Shown piece after piece: positions 1 through 13,576 of a stretch of 64,000 nt of DNA (position 1 is its first letter; each line of letters opens with the position of its first letter). Position numbers and translations under genes: made by a program. The stretch is taken from assembly GCA_965153355.1 (NCBI GenBank), contig OZ231128.1, positions 32,612,001-32,676,000 on the forward strand, given 5' to 3'. This DNA comes from Flaccisagitta enflata. Its lineage: Eukaryota; Chaetognatha; Sagittoidea; Aphragmophora. Under the pieces are notes generated by a model, which was not told where the DNA came from, ran no database searches, and saw only the letters and a list, made by a program, of their open reading frames with translations.

Positions 1-324
1 TGTATTATCGTCCAACCATCACGGAACAACCTATGGACCAACGGTTCAAGACGACTCAAAATATTCCCTTATTCCCGTGATACTCAGCAAGTGCCATTGA
101 CAAATCCTATCTGAAACTCTGTCTGTCTGTCTCTGTCTCTGTCCCTGTCTCGAAGAACGCCGGCTTTATAGACAATTTTCGACAATTATGCAAACATGAA
201 ATATACTGCTAAAAGTTGTAAAAACATTGAATAGTAGAGAAGAAAATGAAATCCAAAAGATGGGAAGGAAAAAAGTGTTGGTCAGTTGGTCAGTCTGTTG
301 TCTTTTGAATATCTATGTTAGTCG
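1..324. other. Unique sequence, no gene seen
   Basis: There is a short CTGT/CTCT run near 120-150 and otherwise AT-rich unique sequence. I see no exon, RNA gene or recognisable repeat here. Confidence 0.5.
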
Positions 325-330
325 GATGAT

Positions 331-426
<96 letters not shown>

Positions 427-458
427 CGATGACGACGACGATGAAAATGATGATGATA

Positions 459-521
<63 letters not shown>

Positions 522-522
522 T

Positions 523-558
<36 letters not shown>
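325..558. repeat. (GAT)n microsatellite, about 230 bp
   Basis: Nearly pure GAT/ATG triplets, interrupted near 426-460 by GAC, GAA and AAT variants and once by GTT. The reading frames through it give only poly-Asp, poly-Met, poly-His or poly-Ile, so no protein is proposed. Confidence 0.97.
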
Positions 559-559
<1 letters not shown>

Positions 560-1067
560 CATAACGACGAAGATGATGAAAAAAAAAGAAGAACAAGATA
601 ACCGAAAACATATAAAAACGAAGAATGAAAATAGCGATGGCATCAAAAGTCAAAAGTCTATTAGTTTTATTTCATGCCTTTACCATAATCCATGTAGTAG
701 CAACGTTCAAGAATTCTCTTATTTCTACCCTCACGCAATTGAAGTTAAATATGGATTGACCCCGACTCACGCTTTGCATGCGCGGGAAGAGGAAGGATTA
801 GCCAAAAAAAAAATCCCGAATTTCAATGGAGAAAAAAACTCCATGAATGGGTGAAAATCTTTTAAGGGGAAAGTCTTGTAGGCAACTGCCACCGGATTTC
901 CTCCTTTCTTTCTTTCTTTTTTGCTCGCTTTTGAATTCAGAAGAGAAAGGGAGAGATGGATTTCCGTTAATACTCTCGAGATGGCCGTGCTTTCGCTTTC
1001 CCCGTCGCGGTCTTTCTTTTTTTTTCCCCCTCTATCCGTTTCTTTTTAATCGTCCATTTCCTTCTTC
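559..1067. other. Unique sequence, no gene seen
   Basis: AT-rich sequence with pyrimidine-rich patches (CTTT near 900-930). No coding or RNA feature could be supported. Confidence 0.45.
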
Positions 1068-1221
1068 TTTGTTTGTTTGTTTGTTTGTTTGTTTGTTTGT
1101 TTGTTTGTTTGTTTGTTTGTTTGATTGTTTGTTTGTTTGTTTGTTTGTTTGTTTGTTTGTTTGTTTGTTTGTTTTTTTGTTTTTTGTTTGTTTGTTTGTT
1201 TGTTGTTTGTTTGTTTGTTCG
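1068..1221. repeat. (GTTT)n microsatellite
   Basis: About 38 GTTT units with a GATT interruption near 1,122 and T-rich interruptions after about 1,170. Confidence 0.96.
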
Positions 1222-1598
1222 TTTTTTGGTTCTTTCTATTTTCTTACTTTCTTCTTTTTTGCTTTCGGTGTTTTATTCTTTCTTTTTTCTCTCTAGAATG
1301 ATTAGTGTATTCCCGCATTTTCGACAGCCCATGCCATGCCGTCCTTGTCGAGGGATTTTTAGCCTGGAACGTAAAAGTACAAGTCGTCGTATCATATTTC
1401 CATCGAAATCATTTTTGAAAAACTTTCATTTCAAAACTTTACCTTTTTCACATATTTCTTCAAAATTCCACCTTTGGAACACCTTTTTTGCAACGTAAAA
1501 TCAAAATTAAGACTTGATATTTTGTAAGCACTCCCCTGGGTTACAGTCACTTTTTCATTAAAGAAACCCAGGTTCATGTCATTGCTTTCTTTCTGTCT
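1222..1598. other. Unique sequence, no gene seen
   Basis: Pyrimidine-rich flank followed by AT-rich sequence. Nothing recognisable. Confidence 0.45.
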
Positions 1599-1788
1599 TC
1601 GTTTGTTTCTTTGTTTGTTTCTTTGTTTGTTTCTTTGTTTGTTTCTTTTTTTGTTTGTTTGTTTGTTTGTTTGTTTGTTTGTTTGTTTGTTTGTTTGTTT
1701 GTTTGTTTGTTTGTTTATTTGTTTGTTTCTTTCTTTTTTTCTTTCTTTCTTTCTTTCTTCCTTTCTTTCTTTCTTTCTTTCTTTCTTT
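1599..1788. repeat. Compound (GTTT)n/(CTTT)n microsatellite
   Basis: CTTTGTTT units lead into pure GTTT (about 1,650-1,725), then CTTT/CCTT units up to the edge of an AGTCGC-family copy at 1,791. Confidence 0.95.
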
Positions 1789-1881
1789 TTAGGTGCGACA
1801 AAGCACCTCTATAACTGGCTGTGTCCGTCGGTTGGTTGGTTGGTTGGGTAACGCATTCGTTCGACGATCCACACTACGCCG
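1789..1881 (-). mobile_element. AGTCGC-family dispersed element, subfamily B, minus copy
   Basis: It starts with the hairpin AGGTGCGACAAAGCACCT, followed by a (GGTT)n core and GTAACGCATTCG. It is the reverse complement of the copy at 40,193-40,303, including the order of hairpin, CTCTATAACTGGCTGTGTCCGT, core and unique end. The far end is diverged or truncated: GTGTGGATCGTC is retained but the AACAAGGCC terminus is lost. Confidence 0.75.
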
Positions 1882-2500
1882 ATTCAGGAACACCCAATTT
1901 TTTATTTCAATCGCGACAATGGGCTAAATTTGTTGATCTTTATTAGAATAACACCCCCTGAAAATTTTAGTGTCCTAAACGAATGAGACCAAAAAGCATA
2001 TTGGATTTGAAATTCTCTAAAATCATGCATATGCGGTAAAGTCACTTTTCATGGTCATTTTATTTTTGTTACTCCTTACAATCTTGGTTTGAAGATCAAA
2101 ACAATTGAGTGAAAGCATAAATTCATTTCTTGAAAACAAAACAAAAAACTAACAATTTTCATCTTTTCAAATGGGAACGGTTATGTGAAGGCGACGACTT
2201 AACCATGGTGGGTTGAAATGTAGCTCGACGCAGGTCTGACCATTCTCTTCTTTGCTTCATCATGGTTTTTTTACAGGTACTGTTGTTGCTATTTGTGTTT
2301 AGTAATTAATCCAGAGTAGTCAGCGACAAGCTGGACGCAGTGTCCGGCTACCGTGTTTGTGAAATGGAAGTTTACCGCAAATCGGCAAAGGCGCTGAAAT
2401 TGTTCGTCAGTTCTTTTGTAAGGAAGAGCGGGTCGATGTTGAGAAGTTGAAATAAAGATCGTGTTCACGGACCAGAGGCGAGATCAACGAATGAAATTGA
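1882..2500. other. Unique AT-rich sequence, no gene seen
   Basis: No open frame of note, no RNA gene and no obvious repeat. Confidence 0.45.
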
Positions 2501-2503
2501 TTA

Positions 2504-3207
2504 AGGGGCCGATGACCTTTGCTTTTACATATGCAGAAATTTCTCTTTCTCCTCCTCTTTCTTCTTTGTACCCCCCCCCCCCCCCTTGAGGCCCAAATCC
2601 TAGTCTTGAGGCCCAAATCCCAGCCTCGAAGCTCAAAACCCAGCCTCGAAGCTCATATTCCAGCCTCGAAGCTCATATTCCAGCCTCGAAGCTCAAATCC
2701 CAGCCTTGAAGCTCAAATTCCAGCCTTGAAGCTCAAATTCCAGCCTCAAAGCTGAAATCCTAGCCTTGAAGCTCAAATCCCAGCCTCGAAGCTCAAATCC
2801 CAGCCTTGAAGCTCAAATCCCAGCCTGGAGGCTCAAGTCCCAGCCTTGAAGCTCAAATCCCAGCCTTGAGGCTCAAATCCTAGCCTCGAGGCTCAAATCC
2901 CAGCCTCGAGGCTCAAATCCCAGCCTCGAGGCTCAAATCCTATTCTCGAGGCCAGAATCCTAGTCTCAAGGCTCAAATCCCAGCCATGAAGCCTCAAATC
3001 CCAGCCATGAAGCCTCAAAGCTCAAATTCCAGCCTTGAGGCTCAAATCCTAGCCTCCAGGCTCAAATCCCAGCTTCTGACCCTAATCCCAGCCTTGAGGC
3101 TCAAATAAAATCAGCATAGGTCTTTGGCCTCGTCGGGGCCGCTGCCCCACTAACCACCTCACACCAACATATACTCACATAGGCGCAAAGGGTACCGCTG
3201 ACCATCT
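2504..3207. mobile_element. Minisatellite-core dispersed element (family 2)
   Basis: The edges match other copies in the window. The left edge has GGGGCCGATGACCTTTGC; the right edge has GGGGCCGCTGCCCC, then GGTACCGCTGACCATCT. The same modules occur, often inverted, at 37,468-37,965, 38,625-38,720, 40,870-41,024 and 61,131-61,500. Between them lies an array of about 25 units of 20 bp. A non-autonomous DNA element with an expandable core is inferred; no protein is encoded. Confidence 0.6.
2588..3112. repeat. 20-bp minisatellite (GCTCAAATCCCAGCCTCGAG)
   Basis: Head-to-tail 20-bp units differing mainly at C/T and A/G transition sites (CTCGAA, CTTGAA, CTCGAG). Diverged relatives lie at 38,270-39,000, 58,540-59,000 and 61,280-61,450, always next to the same flanking modules. 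Confidence 0.9.
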
Positions 3208-3756
3208 AACGCTTTTGCGACTATTATTTCTGAATTTCATATTTCCCAAAACATTAGAAAAAATCATGAAGAAAAATTCTAAAATAAATACTATCGACTT
3301 AACTGTAAACGGAACTAACTCTTACAGACAAAAAGAAAATGTTGGTTTTACGCTGATGTTATGTTAATTTGGAATGCCTTGATATCTTGGCTATCATTGT
3401 CAACATTAACATAAAACCTTAGGACTGGTATCGTTGTTTAAAAAGCGCATCATAGTCGCCATGTAATTTGTCTTGTTCAGTCATAGGGTGTGTTTCTACT
3501 CAAAGACAGAAACACGATTCCAATGTGGGTTTTGCAAATCCCCATTTTACTTCACTCTTCCTGAAAAAAATTTGAAGCACAAGGTAGATTAGAACCTACT
3601 CAAATTTGTCTGATGTAATTAACTTTCTGGTGGCTGAGGTCAACGCCATTACCAGCTACACCATAAAGGTAATCACTCAAGTCAGTGGAATTTCGGTGGC
3701 CTTTTTCTAGAGCTTTGGATCACATTATGGGAGTTCAGTTCTGTAATCTGTAATGG
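3208..3756. other. Unique sequence, no gene seen
   Basis: AT-rich, with no recognisable feature. Confidence 0.4.
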
Positions 3757-3855
3757 CTATCTTATTCAATTGCCTCTGTCTTAAACAATCTATCTTATTC
3801 AATTGCCTCTGTCTAAAACAATCTATCTTATTCAATTGCCTCTGTCTTAAACAGA
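3757..3855. repeat. 33-bp tandem repeat, three copies
   Basis: Three nearly identical copies of a unit built on ATCTTATTCAATTGCCTCTG separated by TCTTAAACA. It lies immediately upstream of the tRNA-like sequence at 3,868. Confidence 0.9.
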
Positions 3856-3867
3856 AATAATTTCATT

Positions 3868-4230
3868 TCATTGTGTTGGAGTATCAGTGGCGCAGGTGGT
3901 TAGGGCGTAAGCCACACATCCAGTGAATTATTGCTTTTGAACATGGGTTCGATCCCTGTAAGAGGCCGATATTTTTTCAGGATGAGGGCGGTAAAAACGC
4001 GAATTTCAAAACCTGCCTCAGAATCGCTATTCTAGCTTGGAGTAGAAACGCACCCAGTGTCGGCATTGCTAAAGATAAAGACTAGTGTTAGGTCGTTGTT
4101 GTTGTCGTCGTCGTCGTTGTTGTTGTCGTCGTCGTCGTCGTTGTCCTCGTCGTCGTCGTCGTCGTTGTCGTCGTTGTTGTCGTTGTTGTAATTATTGTTG
4201 TTGTTGTTGTTGTTGTTGTTTTTTTTTTTT
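3868..4230 (+). mobile_element. tRNA-derived SINE-like element with a (GTT/GTC)n tail
   Basis: An A-box-like TGGCGCAGGTGG lies at 3,888-3,899 and a B-box-like GGTTCGATCCC at 3,946-3,956, as in RNA polymerase III promoters. The 58-nt spacing exceeds the roughly 44 nt of a simple tRNA, and no closed acceptor stem is visible, so a functional tRNA is unlikely. A body of about 130 bp follows and ends in a GTT/GTC triplet tail, as SINE 3' ends often do. Assignment to a SINE superfamily is not possible by eye. Confidence 0.5.
4092..4230. repeat. (GTC/GTT)n triplet tract
   Basis: An imperfect GTTGTTGTCGTC pattern becomes pure GTT and then a T run. It reads as the 3' tail of the SINE-like element. 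Confidence 0.9.
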
Positions 4231-4290
4231 GTTTTTTTTGCTGCTTGTGGACAAAGATATAAAAAAATCCGCTTTTGTGACCTAATTGTA

Positions 4291-4478
4291 AACAAGGCCG
4301 GATACACGGCTACCCCAGTCGCGTGCGAGTGGGCAGGGGCCTCAATTGAGGTCACCAGATCATTTGGGCAGGAGCAGTGAGGCCAAAAACCACAAAAAAA
4401 CAAAAAAAGTAAAGTGTGACCAACAGACGGATGGACCGACAAAGCGGGGTGTAGAGTCGCGTAGCACGCGTCTAAAAA
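4291..4478 (+). mobile_element. AGTCGC-family dispersed element, plus copy
   Basis: It begins AACAAGGCCGGATACACGG, then AGTCGCGTGC, AGGGGCC, GAGGTCAC and ATCATTTGGGCAGGAGCAG, a GACGGA core, GCGGGGTGTAG and the terminal hairpin GTCGCGTAGCACGCG followed by TCTAAAA. The order matches the copies at 9,963 and 21,612. No coding capacity. Confidence 0.85.
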
Positions 4479-4835
4479 TTTCTGCCCCAAAAGCGCAACT
4501 TATAGATAGTCAGCCCATGTCAAATTCCATGCTGCTACACAGGTTTCTCCCGGGTCTTTATTGAGAAAATGCATAAAAAACGCCTTTTATCGTTTTTTCA
4601 AAAACTCCGAGGTCCATATGCTTTTTGGTTTCGGTTATTTATCATCCTGAAATTTTCAGGGCACATTATACTAATGAAATTCAACATTTCTAGCCCATTG
4701 TAGCTACCGTGGAATGAAAAAAAGTGTTCTTGAATCGGCGTAATCCACACGTCGCACCTTATTGGCCTACTTGGCATTGTTTTCTTTCTTCCTTTCTTTC
4801 TTTCTTTCTTTCTCGCTGGCAAATATGTAGGTTCC

Positions 4836-4838
<3 letters not shown>

Positions 4839-4925
<87 letters not shown>

Positions 4926-4926
4926 C
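4839..4926. repeat. (CT)n microsatellite
   Basis: About 43 CT units, preceded at 4,785-4,812 by a short CTTT run. Confidence 0.97.
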
Positions 4927-6950
<2,024 letters not shown>

Positions 6951-6975
6951 GGGTTTTTCATGTGTTTTTTTTTTT

Positions 6976-7115
6976 GCGAGTGAGTAAAAGAATGAATGTA
7001 TGAATTACTAAAAGACTGAATGTAAGAATTGATTAATGAATGAATGAATGAATGAATAAGTGAATGACTGTACGAATGAATGGATGAATGAATGAATGAA
7101 TGAATGAATGAATGA

Positions 7116-7175
<60 letters not shown>

Positions 7176-7674
7176 ATGAATGAATGAATGAACGAATGAA
7201 TGCATGAGAAAATGACTGAATGACTGAATGAATGAATGAATGAGTGAATGAATGAGTGAATGAATGAATGAATGAATGAATGAATGAATGAATGAATGAA
7301 TGAATGAATGAATGAATGAACGCATGAATCGATAAATGAATGAATGAATGAATGAATGAATGAAAGAATGAATGAATGAATGAATGAATGAATGAATGAA
7401 TGAATGAATGAATGAATGAATGAATGAAGGAATGAAGGAATGAATGAATAATTACAGATATGAATGAATGAATAAAGCAATCAATGAATGAATGGATGAA
7501 TGGATGAATGGATGAATGGATGAAAGAATGAATTAAAGAATGATAGAATGAATGAATAAATGAATGAATGAATGAATGAATGAATGAATGAATGAATGAA
7601 TGAATGAAGGAATGAATGAATGAATGAATAAGTGAATGAGTGAATGAGTGAATGAGTGGAAGAATGAATGAATG

Positions 7675-7708
<34 letters not shown>

Positions 7709-7770
7709 GAATCAATGAAAAAATAAGTAAAACGAATGAACGTGTGGATGTATAAATGTTTGAATGAATC
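6976..7770. repeat. (AATG)n tetranucleotide array with embedded (AAAG)n and (AATC)n blocks
   Basis: About 700 bp of TGAA units with point variants (GGAT, GAGT, GACT). A pure GAAA block lies at about 7,113-7,173 and a CAAT block at about 7,674-7,707. The long Ser/His/Phe/Ile frames on the minus strand are artefacts of the repeat. Confidence 0.96.
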
Positions 7771-7884
7771 ACATTGAAAATTCGACCGCGTTGAAAAATG
7801 AAAAAAAAAAGGGTAAAAATGGAAATCAAAGTAGGAGAGAGAAAGAATGAAAGAAACTCCGGAGTAAGAAGAAAGAATAAAAGC

Positions 7885-8364
<480 letters not shown>

Positions 8365-8582
8365 GAAAATCTCTACAAAGCCAAAAAGAGGTAGGCAGTA
8401 AATGGGAAAGAGTTTCAGATAAAAGGAATAACGGAAAAAGGAAAAAAATGAAACTTAACAGGAAGGAACTCGGAAGAAAAAAGAAGATCTTCTCCTCCTA
8501 AGAAGGGTAAGTAGTCAGACAGACAAAATGACAAACGTGCAGAGGGACACAGAGATATTTGGAGACTAAATGGCAAGCGGGG

Positions 8583-8583
<1 letters not shown>

Positions 8584-8660
<77 letters not shown>

Positions 8661-8707
8661 GAGACAGAGAGAGAGACAGAGACAGAGAAACAGACAGAGA
8701 CAGAGAC

Positions 8708-8744
<37 letters not shown>
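8584..8744. repeat. (GA)n to (CAGA)n compound microsatellite
   Basis: Pure GA to about 8,650, then GACAGAGA mixtures, then pure CAGA at about 8,713-8,743. Confidence 0.96.
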
Positions 8745-9242
8745 GCGAGAGCACAGGCGGGAAGGGAGAGAAGGAATACAAAGAGAGAGAGAAAAAGGAA
8801 ATCTAAATCTAAATTGGGCACTGTAATGAAACACGGGGAATAAGAAGCAGAATGGTTAAAGATTGAAATAGGGCGGAGAAATCTCGACGATAGCAAGATA
8901 AAGGCTCTGTTCACGTAAGCGGGGTAAAAAGTTTCATGATGATAGGTGGAACAATATCCCTCACTATACCCAAACTGAAAAATATGGAGCCCTCACTGAC
9001 TAATTACTACGCGCATCACTCGTTAGTTCTCACTAGTTTTCCATTTAGCAGAACTAACTTAGCAAACATCCATTCTGAGTCTAACCTAAAACACTAATGC
9101 TTACCAAAATAGCTAAGGGCAAATGATTGTTACCTGTGTTACCATTTTAAACTGGTAGTTTATGTGCTTACTTTACGCTTACTTCACAGATCAAATAAAG
9201 GATATTTCTGCAGTTTCTTCACTTTGCTGCACTATGCAGTTT
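8745..9242. other. Unique sequence, no gene seen
   Basis: Nothing recognisable. Confidence 0.4.
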
Positions 9243-9442
9243 TCAGTCGCGTGCCACGCGACTCTTCACCCCGTTGGTTGGTCGTTTGATCCGTCAGTTG
9301 GTCACATTTTATCTTTAGGGGGTGTGTGTGTGGTTTTTTTTTGGTCTTTGGGTTAGGCGTCACTGCTCCTGCTCAAATCCTTTAGTGACATGAAATATGC
9401 CCAGCCCCATTTGACCTGGGTAGTCATGTATCCGGCCTTGCT
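9243..9442 (-). mobile_element. AGTCGC-family dispersed element, minus copy
   Basis: The hairpin AGTCGCGTGCCACGCGACT is followed by CTTCACCCCG, a TTGG/GGTC core, CACTGCTCCTGCTCAAAT, and GTAGTCATGTATCCGGCCTTG at the far end. This is the full order of the family in reverse complement, with a diverged core. Confidence 0.8.
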
Positions 9443-9961
9443 TTCTTTCTGATACATTCGGAAATGTGGATATTACCATATGCTGCTGTGTCCTTCGGTC
9501 TTGGTCTCGGGGTACTTTTTTTTTCATTTGCAATAATGCTAAATTTGCATTTTTCTCAAACTTTTAAAGAGCCTTCGAAATCACTGCCCCTGCTCAAAAG
9601 GATGCGACAGTGGTTTTCCTGTATCCGAAAAATTTGCCTGTAACGGATTTTCATTAAGAAAATACGAATTTCCTCTAGATCTCTTTAAGAAAATTGTTAC
9701 TCTCTTATGAAAGTCCTTTAGTTTCCCTAGTTACTATCTCAATCATGAATGTGGACACACTCTGATAAGGAGAGAAATGGAGGAGAGGAAATAATCATCG
9801 GAAAAAATCTCAATCTTGAGCCCTAACCGAAAAGGAGGAAGATGGTTGAATCGATATGCATAAATTGACGAAATAACGAAAAGACAGACGGAAAGATAGA
9901 TTCGCTTCATTCAGGCTCATTGTCCCGTTTGCCTTTACTATTCCGAGAGCTGAGAGAAAAG
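9443..9961. other. Unique sequence, no gene seen
   Basis: A diverged fragment of the AGTCGC family may lie near 9,580-9,605 (CACTGCCCCTGCTCAAA). Otherwise nothing. Confidence 0.35.
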
Positions 9962-9962
9962 A

Positions 9963-10181
9963 AACAAGGCCGGATACACGGCTACCCCAGTCGCGTGCGG
10001 GTGGGCAGGGGCCATAATTGAGGTCACTCTATCATTTGGGCAGGAGCAGTGAGGCCAAAAACCGCAAAAACCCCAAAAAAGTAAAGTGTGACAGACGGAC
10101 GGACCGACGGACCGACGGGCCGACGGACGGACGGACGGACGGACAAAGCGGGGTGTAGAGTCGCGTAGCACGCGACTAAAA
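9963..10181 (+). mobile_element. AGTCGC-family dispersed element, plus copy (near full length)
   Basis: This is the best reference copy. It runs AACAAGGCCGGATACACGG; CCCAGTCGCGTGCGGGTGGG; GAGGTCACTCTATCATTTGG; GTAAAGTGTGACAGACGG; an (ACGG)n core at 10,094-10,146; GCGGGGTGTAGAG; and the hairpin AGTCGCGTAGCACGCGACT followed by AAAAAA. The 5' AGTCGCGTGC is the reverse complement of the right arm of the 3' hairpin. It encodes nothing. Confidence 0.88.
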
Positions 10182-10407
10182 AATATGGATTAGGAATACA
10201 AAATAGATTGAATTCAATAGGAATACTTCACTGTCTCCAGCGTATTCTATCTTCTTGAAGTAATACGTTCCAGGCGTTCATATTTTGTAGACTTTCCGAG
10301 AGGCATAAGATTTTCCCTATAAGTTTCCGACACTGATATCATGTCACAGGCCTGGGTAAGCAAGCAGCGCCGCATCTCAAAAGAGGACCAAAGATATGGG
10401 CAGGTCA

Positions 10408-10491
10408 AAGAAGAAGAAGAAGAAGAAGAAGAAGAAGAAGAAGAAGAAGAAGAAGAAGAAGAAGAAGAAGAAGAAGAAGAAGAAGAAGAAG
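10408..10491. repeat. (AAG)n microsatellite
   Basis: About 28 pure AAG triplets. Confidence 0.97.
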
Positions 10492-11863
10492 AGATTCTAT
10501 TTTGAAACCGGAACTTAAGCAATGTGTCATTGAAAATTCACGCAAATATTGATTATTTCCTGAGCCAATGATATCTTTGGAATTTATGTGCGAAAAGAAA
10601 CAAAGTGCGCAACTGAGTACCACTTTTAGCTACTTTTGTTTACATTGTTTTCCAGAACTGGCGGCTCTTTTTTGCTGATGAAAAGAAAAAGAAAAAAAAA
10701 GAATAAGAAGAAGAAGGAAGAGGAGGAAAAAAGGGAAGGAATAAATAATGGGAATAGGACGTTTGAAGTCAGCAATGATATCATTTGCATATTGCAGTTT
10801 TAAGATGACTGGTCCCTTGTAATTTCGTTGATTTAGCATTCTGTAAATTAGAGTTGAAACTGTAACTTAAACTAATTCCTATCTATTGTAAATATGAAAA
10901 AGAAAACCTAATGCGCCTGTAAAATATATCCATATTGTCATGTTATTAACATAGCCTTCCACAAGTAAGATTTATATTGATGCTATAGTACGAGAAAAAA
11001 CCTTCAAACGTATAGATTGTTCGAGACATTCACTCCAGACCTCGCCACTGCGGTTGAATACAGAATGAGTCCGGAGGCTGTGAGCCTAGAAGCTCAAGGT
11101 TGCATGGGCACTCTATCTGGATCAAGTAAGGTCCTCATAAGTGGGTGTATTAAACGGTTTTGAAGTAGGGGTAGCTTCGAGTTTGGTTTTTTATGATTTA
11201 TAGAGTTTGCTTCGATTAAAGATTTGCCCTTTTGGGTAAAGACAAGTGCACTGGATTGACTGTTTGAGCATGGTATCTATTAGGATGAAATTTCTTGCAT
11301 TGAAATTAGTACAAAGTTGTGTTTTCTTGTTGCTCGGACATCCCTTTGCAATGTCCAATGAAAATGGTATAAACTAATAAGAAAAACCTTGAAAAATGAT
11401 TTTGTCAAGAGCAGGGGGTAGTTGGGGCAAATATGAAAAATCCTCTCTGTGGGGGAGTTGCTTTGAGATCTGGCAGGCTATCCAATGATGAGTGCATGTG
11501 GCTATAAAAGTGCAATCCTGAAGGGGAAGGGTGCTTCACCTTACCGCTGATCCCCACCTTCAAGTCAAGTTGGCAGCGTTTGAGTTAGATTTGCGCCTCA
11601 GCAGAAAAGAAGAATCATGATGCCTGCTGATGTCACTATTCTTTTTGCGACCCATAGCGGTAATAGATTGCAAAATGACACACTAAATTACAAGTATGAA
11701 CTTCATTTGACCAATTTGGCCATGGCATAAAACTAAAGACCAATTGTGTGTAAATTCTCATAAAAATTTTTTGATATTATCTGAAAATCAAATTCATTTT
11801 ACACGTCCGACAAAATGTCTCTAGTAATCCACAGACCTCTTGAGGTTTGTAATCTCATCTTTC
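10492..11863. other. Unique sequence, no gene seen
   Basis: No exon or RNA feature is supportable. There is a purine-rich patch at 10,680-10,745. Confidence 0.4.
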
Positions 11864-11939
11864 TTCCTTTCTTTCCTTCTTTCCTTCCTCCTTTCTTTCC
11901 TTCCTCCTTTCTTTCTGTCCTCCCTCCTTTCTTTTTCTG

Positions 11940-11973
<34 letters not shown>

Positions 11974-12001
11974 TATTTCTTTCTTTCTTTTTTTCTTTCT
12001 T
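11864..12001. repeat. (CTTT/CCTT)n pyrimidine tract
   Basis: Imperfect CTTT/CCTT units over about 140 bp, with the longest pure CTTT run near 11,944-11,975. Confidence 0.93.
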
Positions 12002-13075
12002 TGGAGTTGTTCAACAAGTTTTTGACGTCTTTTTTTTTCCAGAATCCTCCGCCAGAGCGATGCTTCCATACGAGCTGATTCGGACTGTTACATGTAAAAC
12101 CTAACCCACCAAGCTGTTCCGACAAATCTCTTCACCTTCCGAGAAGCGGCGCTTCCCGCTTCCTCAAAATATGAAGGCCTGAATTACGTTCTTGGTCTTC
12201 ATCTTGATAACAAAGGGGAAAAATTTGCCAGAAATTTCAACAGAGTCATTGGTTTAGCAAAGATGAAGATCGCTTCATAATCCTACTGCAGTTGAGCTTC
12301 ACTAGAATGCATGTCAAGGGACTGATAGTGAGGCTGTCTTATTGCCTATATGAAAATAACTGCAAAATCTCTTATGGTACTGCATGTTGATTCAACATCG
12401 TTAAATGCCTTATAGGCGGGCATGCCATATCAGCGGGTGCGCTCTAGCGGTGCTTCACTTTAGGTGTTGAAGATCTTACATGCGATGGGCGAATTGCGTA
12501 GTTGATGGGTGTCATCGGGGGACATCAAACTGCTCCACTCCCAAGAATCTATTTTTCCAGCTTTTGGGGTGTGTTCTGAAGTGGAAAAATTGCGACAAAA
12601 TCGGCCATTGACTACAAGCACGCCACCATTTTCACTGAGCAGTCAAGCAACTTGACCGATAAATTGAGCTACTTTTCCTTAACGATCGATGAAAAACACC
12701 CATAAACGCGGGGGCACAATCGTAACAAATCCCACATGGTTTAGGGAGGTGTGCCGCTGAAAAAAAGGCAGAGGAAGATAGAGTTAGCTAGAACGAGCGC
12801 CAAAGAAGGAGAAACAGGAAGAAACCGATGGGAATGATGAAGAAAGAAGTTTACAGAAAAAGAAAGAAGAAAAAGAGAAGACAGGGATGAAGTGAATAGG
12901 AGGAAGAGAAAAAGCACCTTAGGAAAAAAAAGAAAATGACAGAGAAACACCGGCAGAGTAAGACAAGAATGAGTGATACAAAATAAGGCAGAGGGAAACC
13001 ACTGAAGACACAGGAGTGGATTTCATTTTCAATGCTTTCTATTGAAAAAGTGAGCAAAAGGGGAAAAAGAATGGA

Positions 13076-13076
<1 letters not shown>
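12002..13076. other. Unique sequence, no gene seen
   Basis: Nothing recognisable. 12,770-12,960 is purine-rich but not repetitive. Confidence 0.4.

Positions 13077-13149
<73 letters not shown>
13077..13149. repeat. (GA)n microsatellite
   Basis: About 36 GA units. Confidence 0.97.
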
Positions 13150-13151
<2 letters not shown>

Positions 13152-13576
13152 CTCAGAAGAGGCTCAAGGAAAGAAATCTCGCCTGGGAAAAGCCCGCGGT
13201 CGGGGAAAAGAAGGCTTTCGTTCAGGCGTGAGGCTGATACTGAAACACTCTTGAAAGGCAGACAGTAGAAAAACTTGCCAGGGGGAAATCGGTTATAGTC
13301 ACAAAAGTATTTGATGGTTAGCGGGTCCTCTTCAATATTAGAAAGTTTATTGCAGATGGCTCTATTTTGTATCCTAATGATGATTTTTCTCATCTTACTT
13401 ACATTTTCACCATTTACTAAATATGTCGCCGTGCCTTTACTATGTCCAAATGTGGTTTATTTGTTAGCGGCGTGAAATTGCATTATGCAGATATGGTTTG
13501 AATGGTGAAAGGGAAAGAAAATCGAAAAGATGAAAAGGCGGTTTTAATGACATATTTCATGATAACTTTGAAAAAA

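Noticed and set aside
227-854. Long frames of poly-Asp, poly-Met, poly-His and poly-Ile
   Set aside because: They are translations of the (GAT)n microsatellite in different frames, with no splice or codon evidence.
3881-3970. A functional tRNA gene
   Set aside because: A- and B-box words are present, but spacing is too long and no acceptor stem closes; a SINE head fits better.
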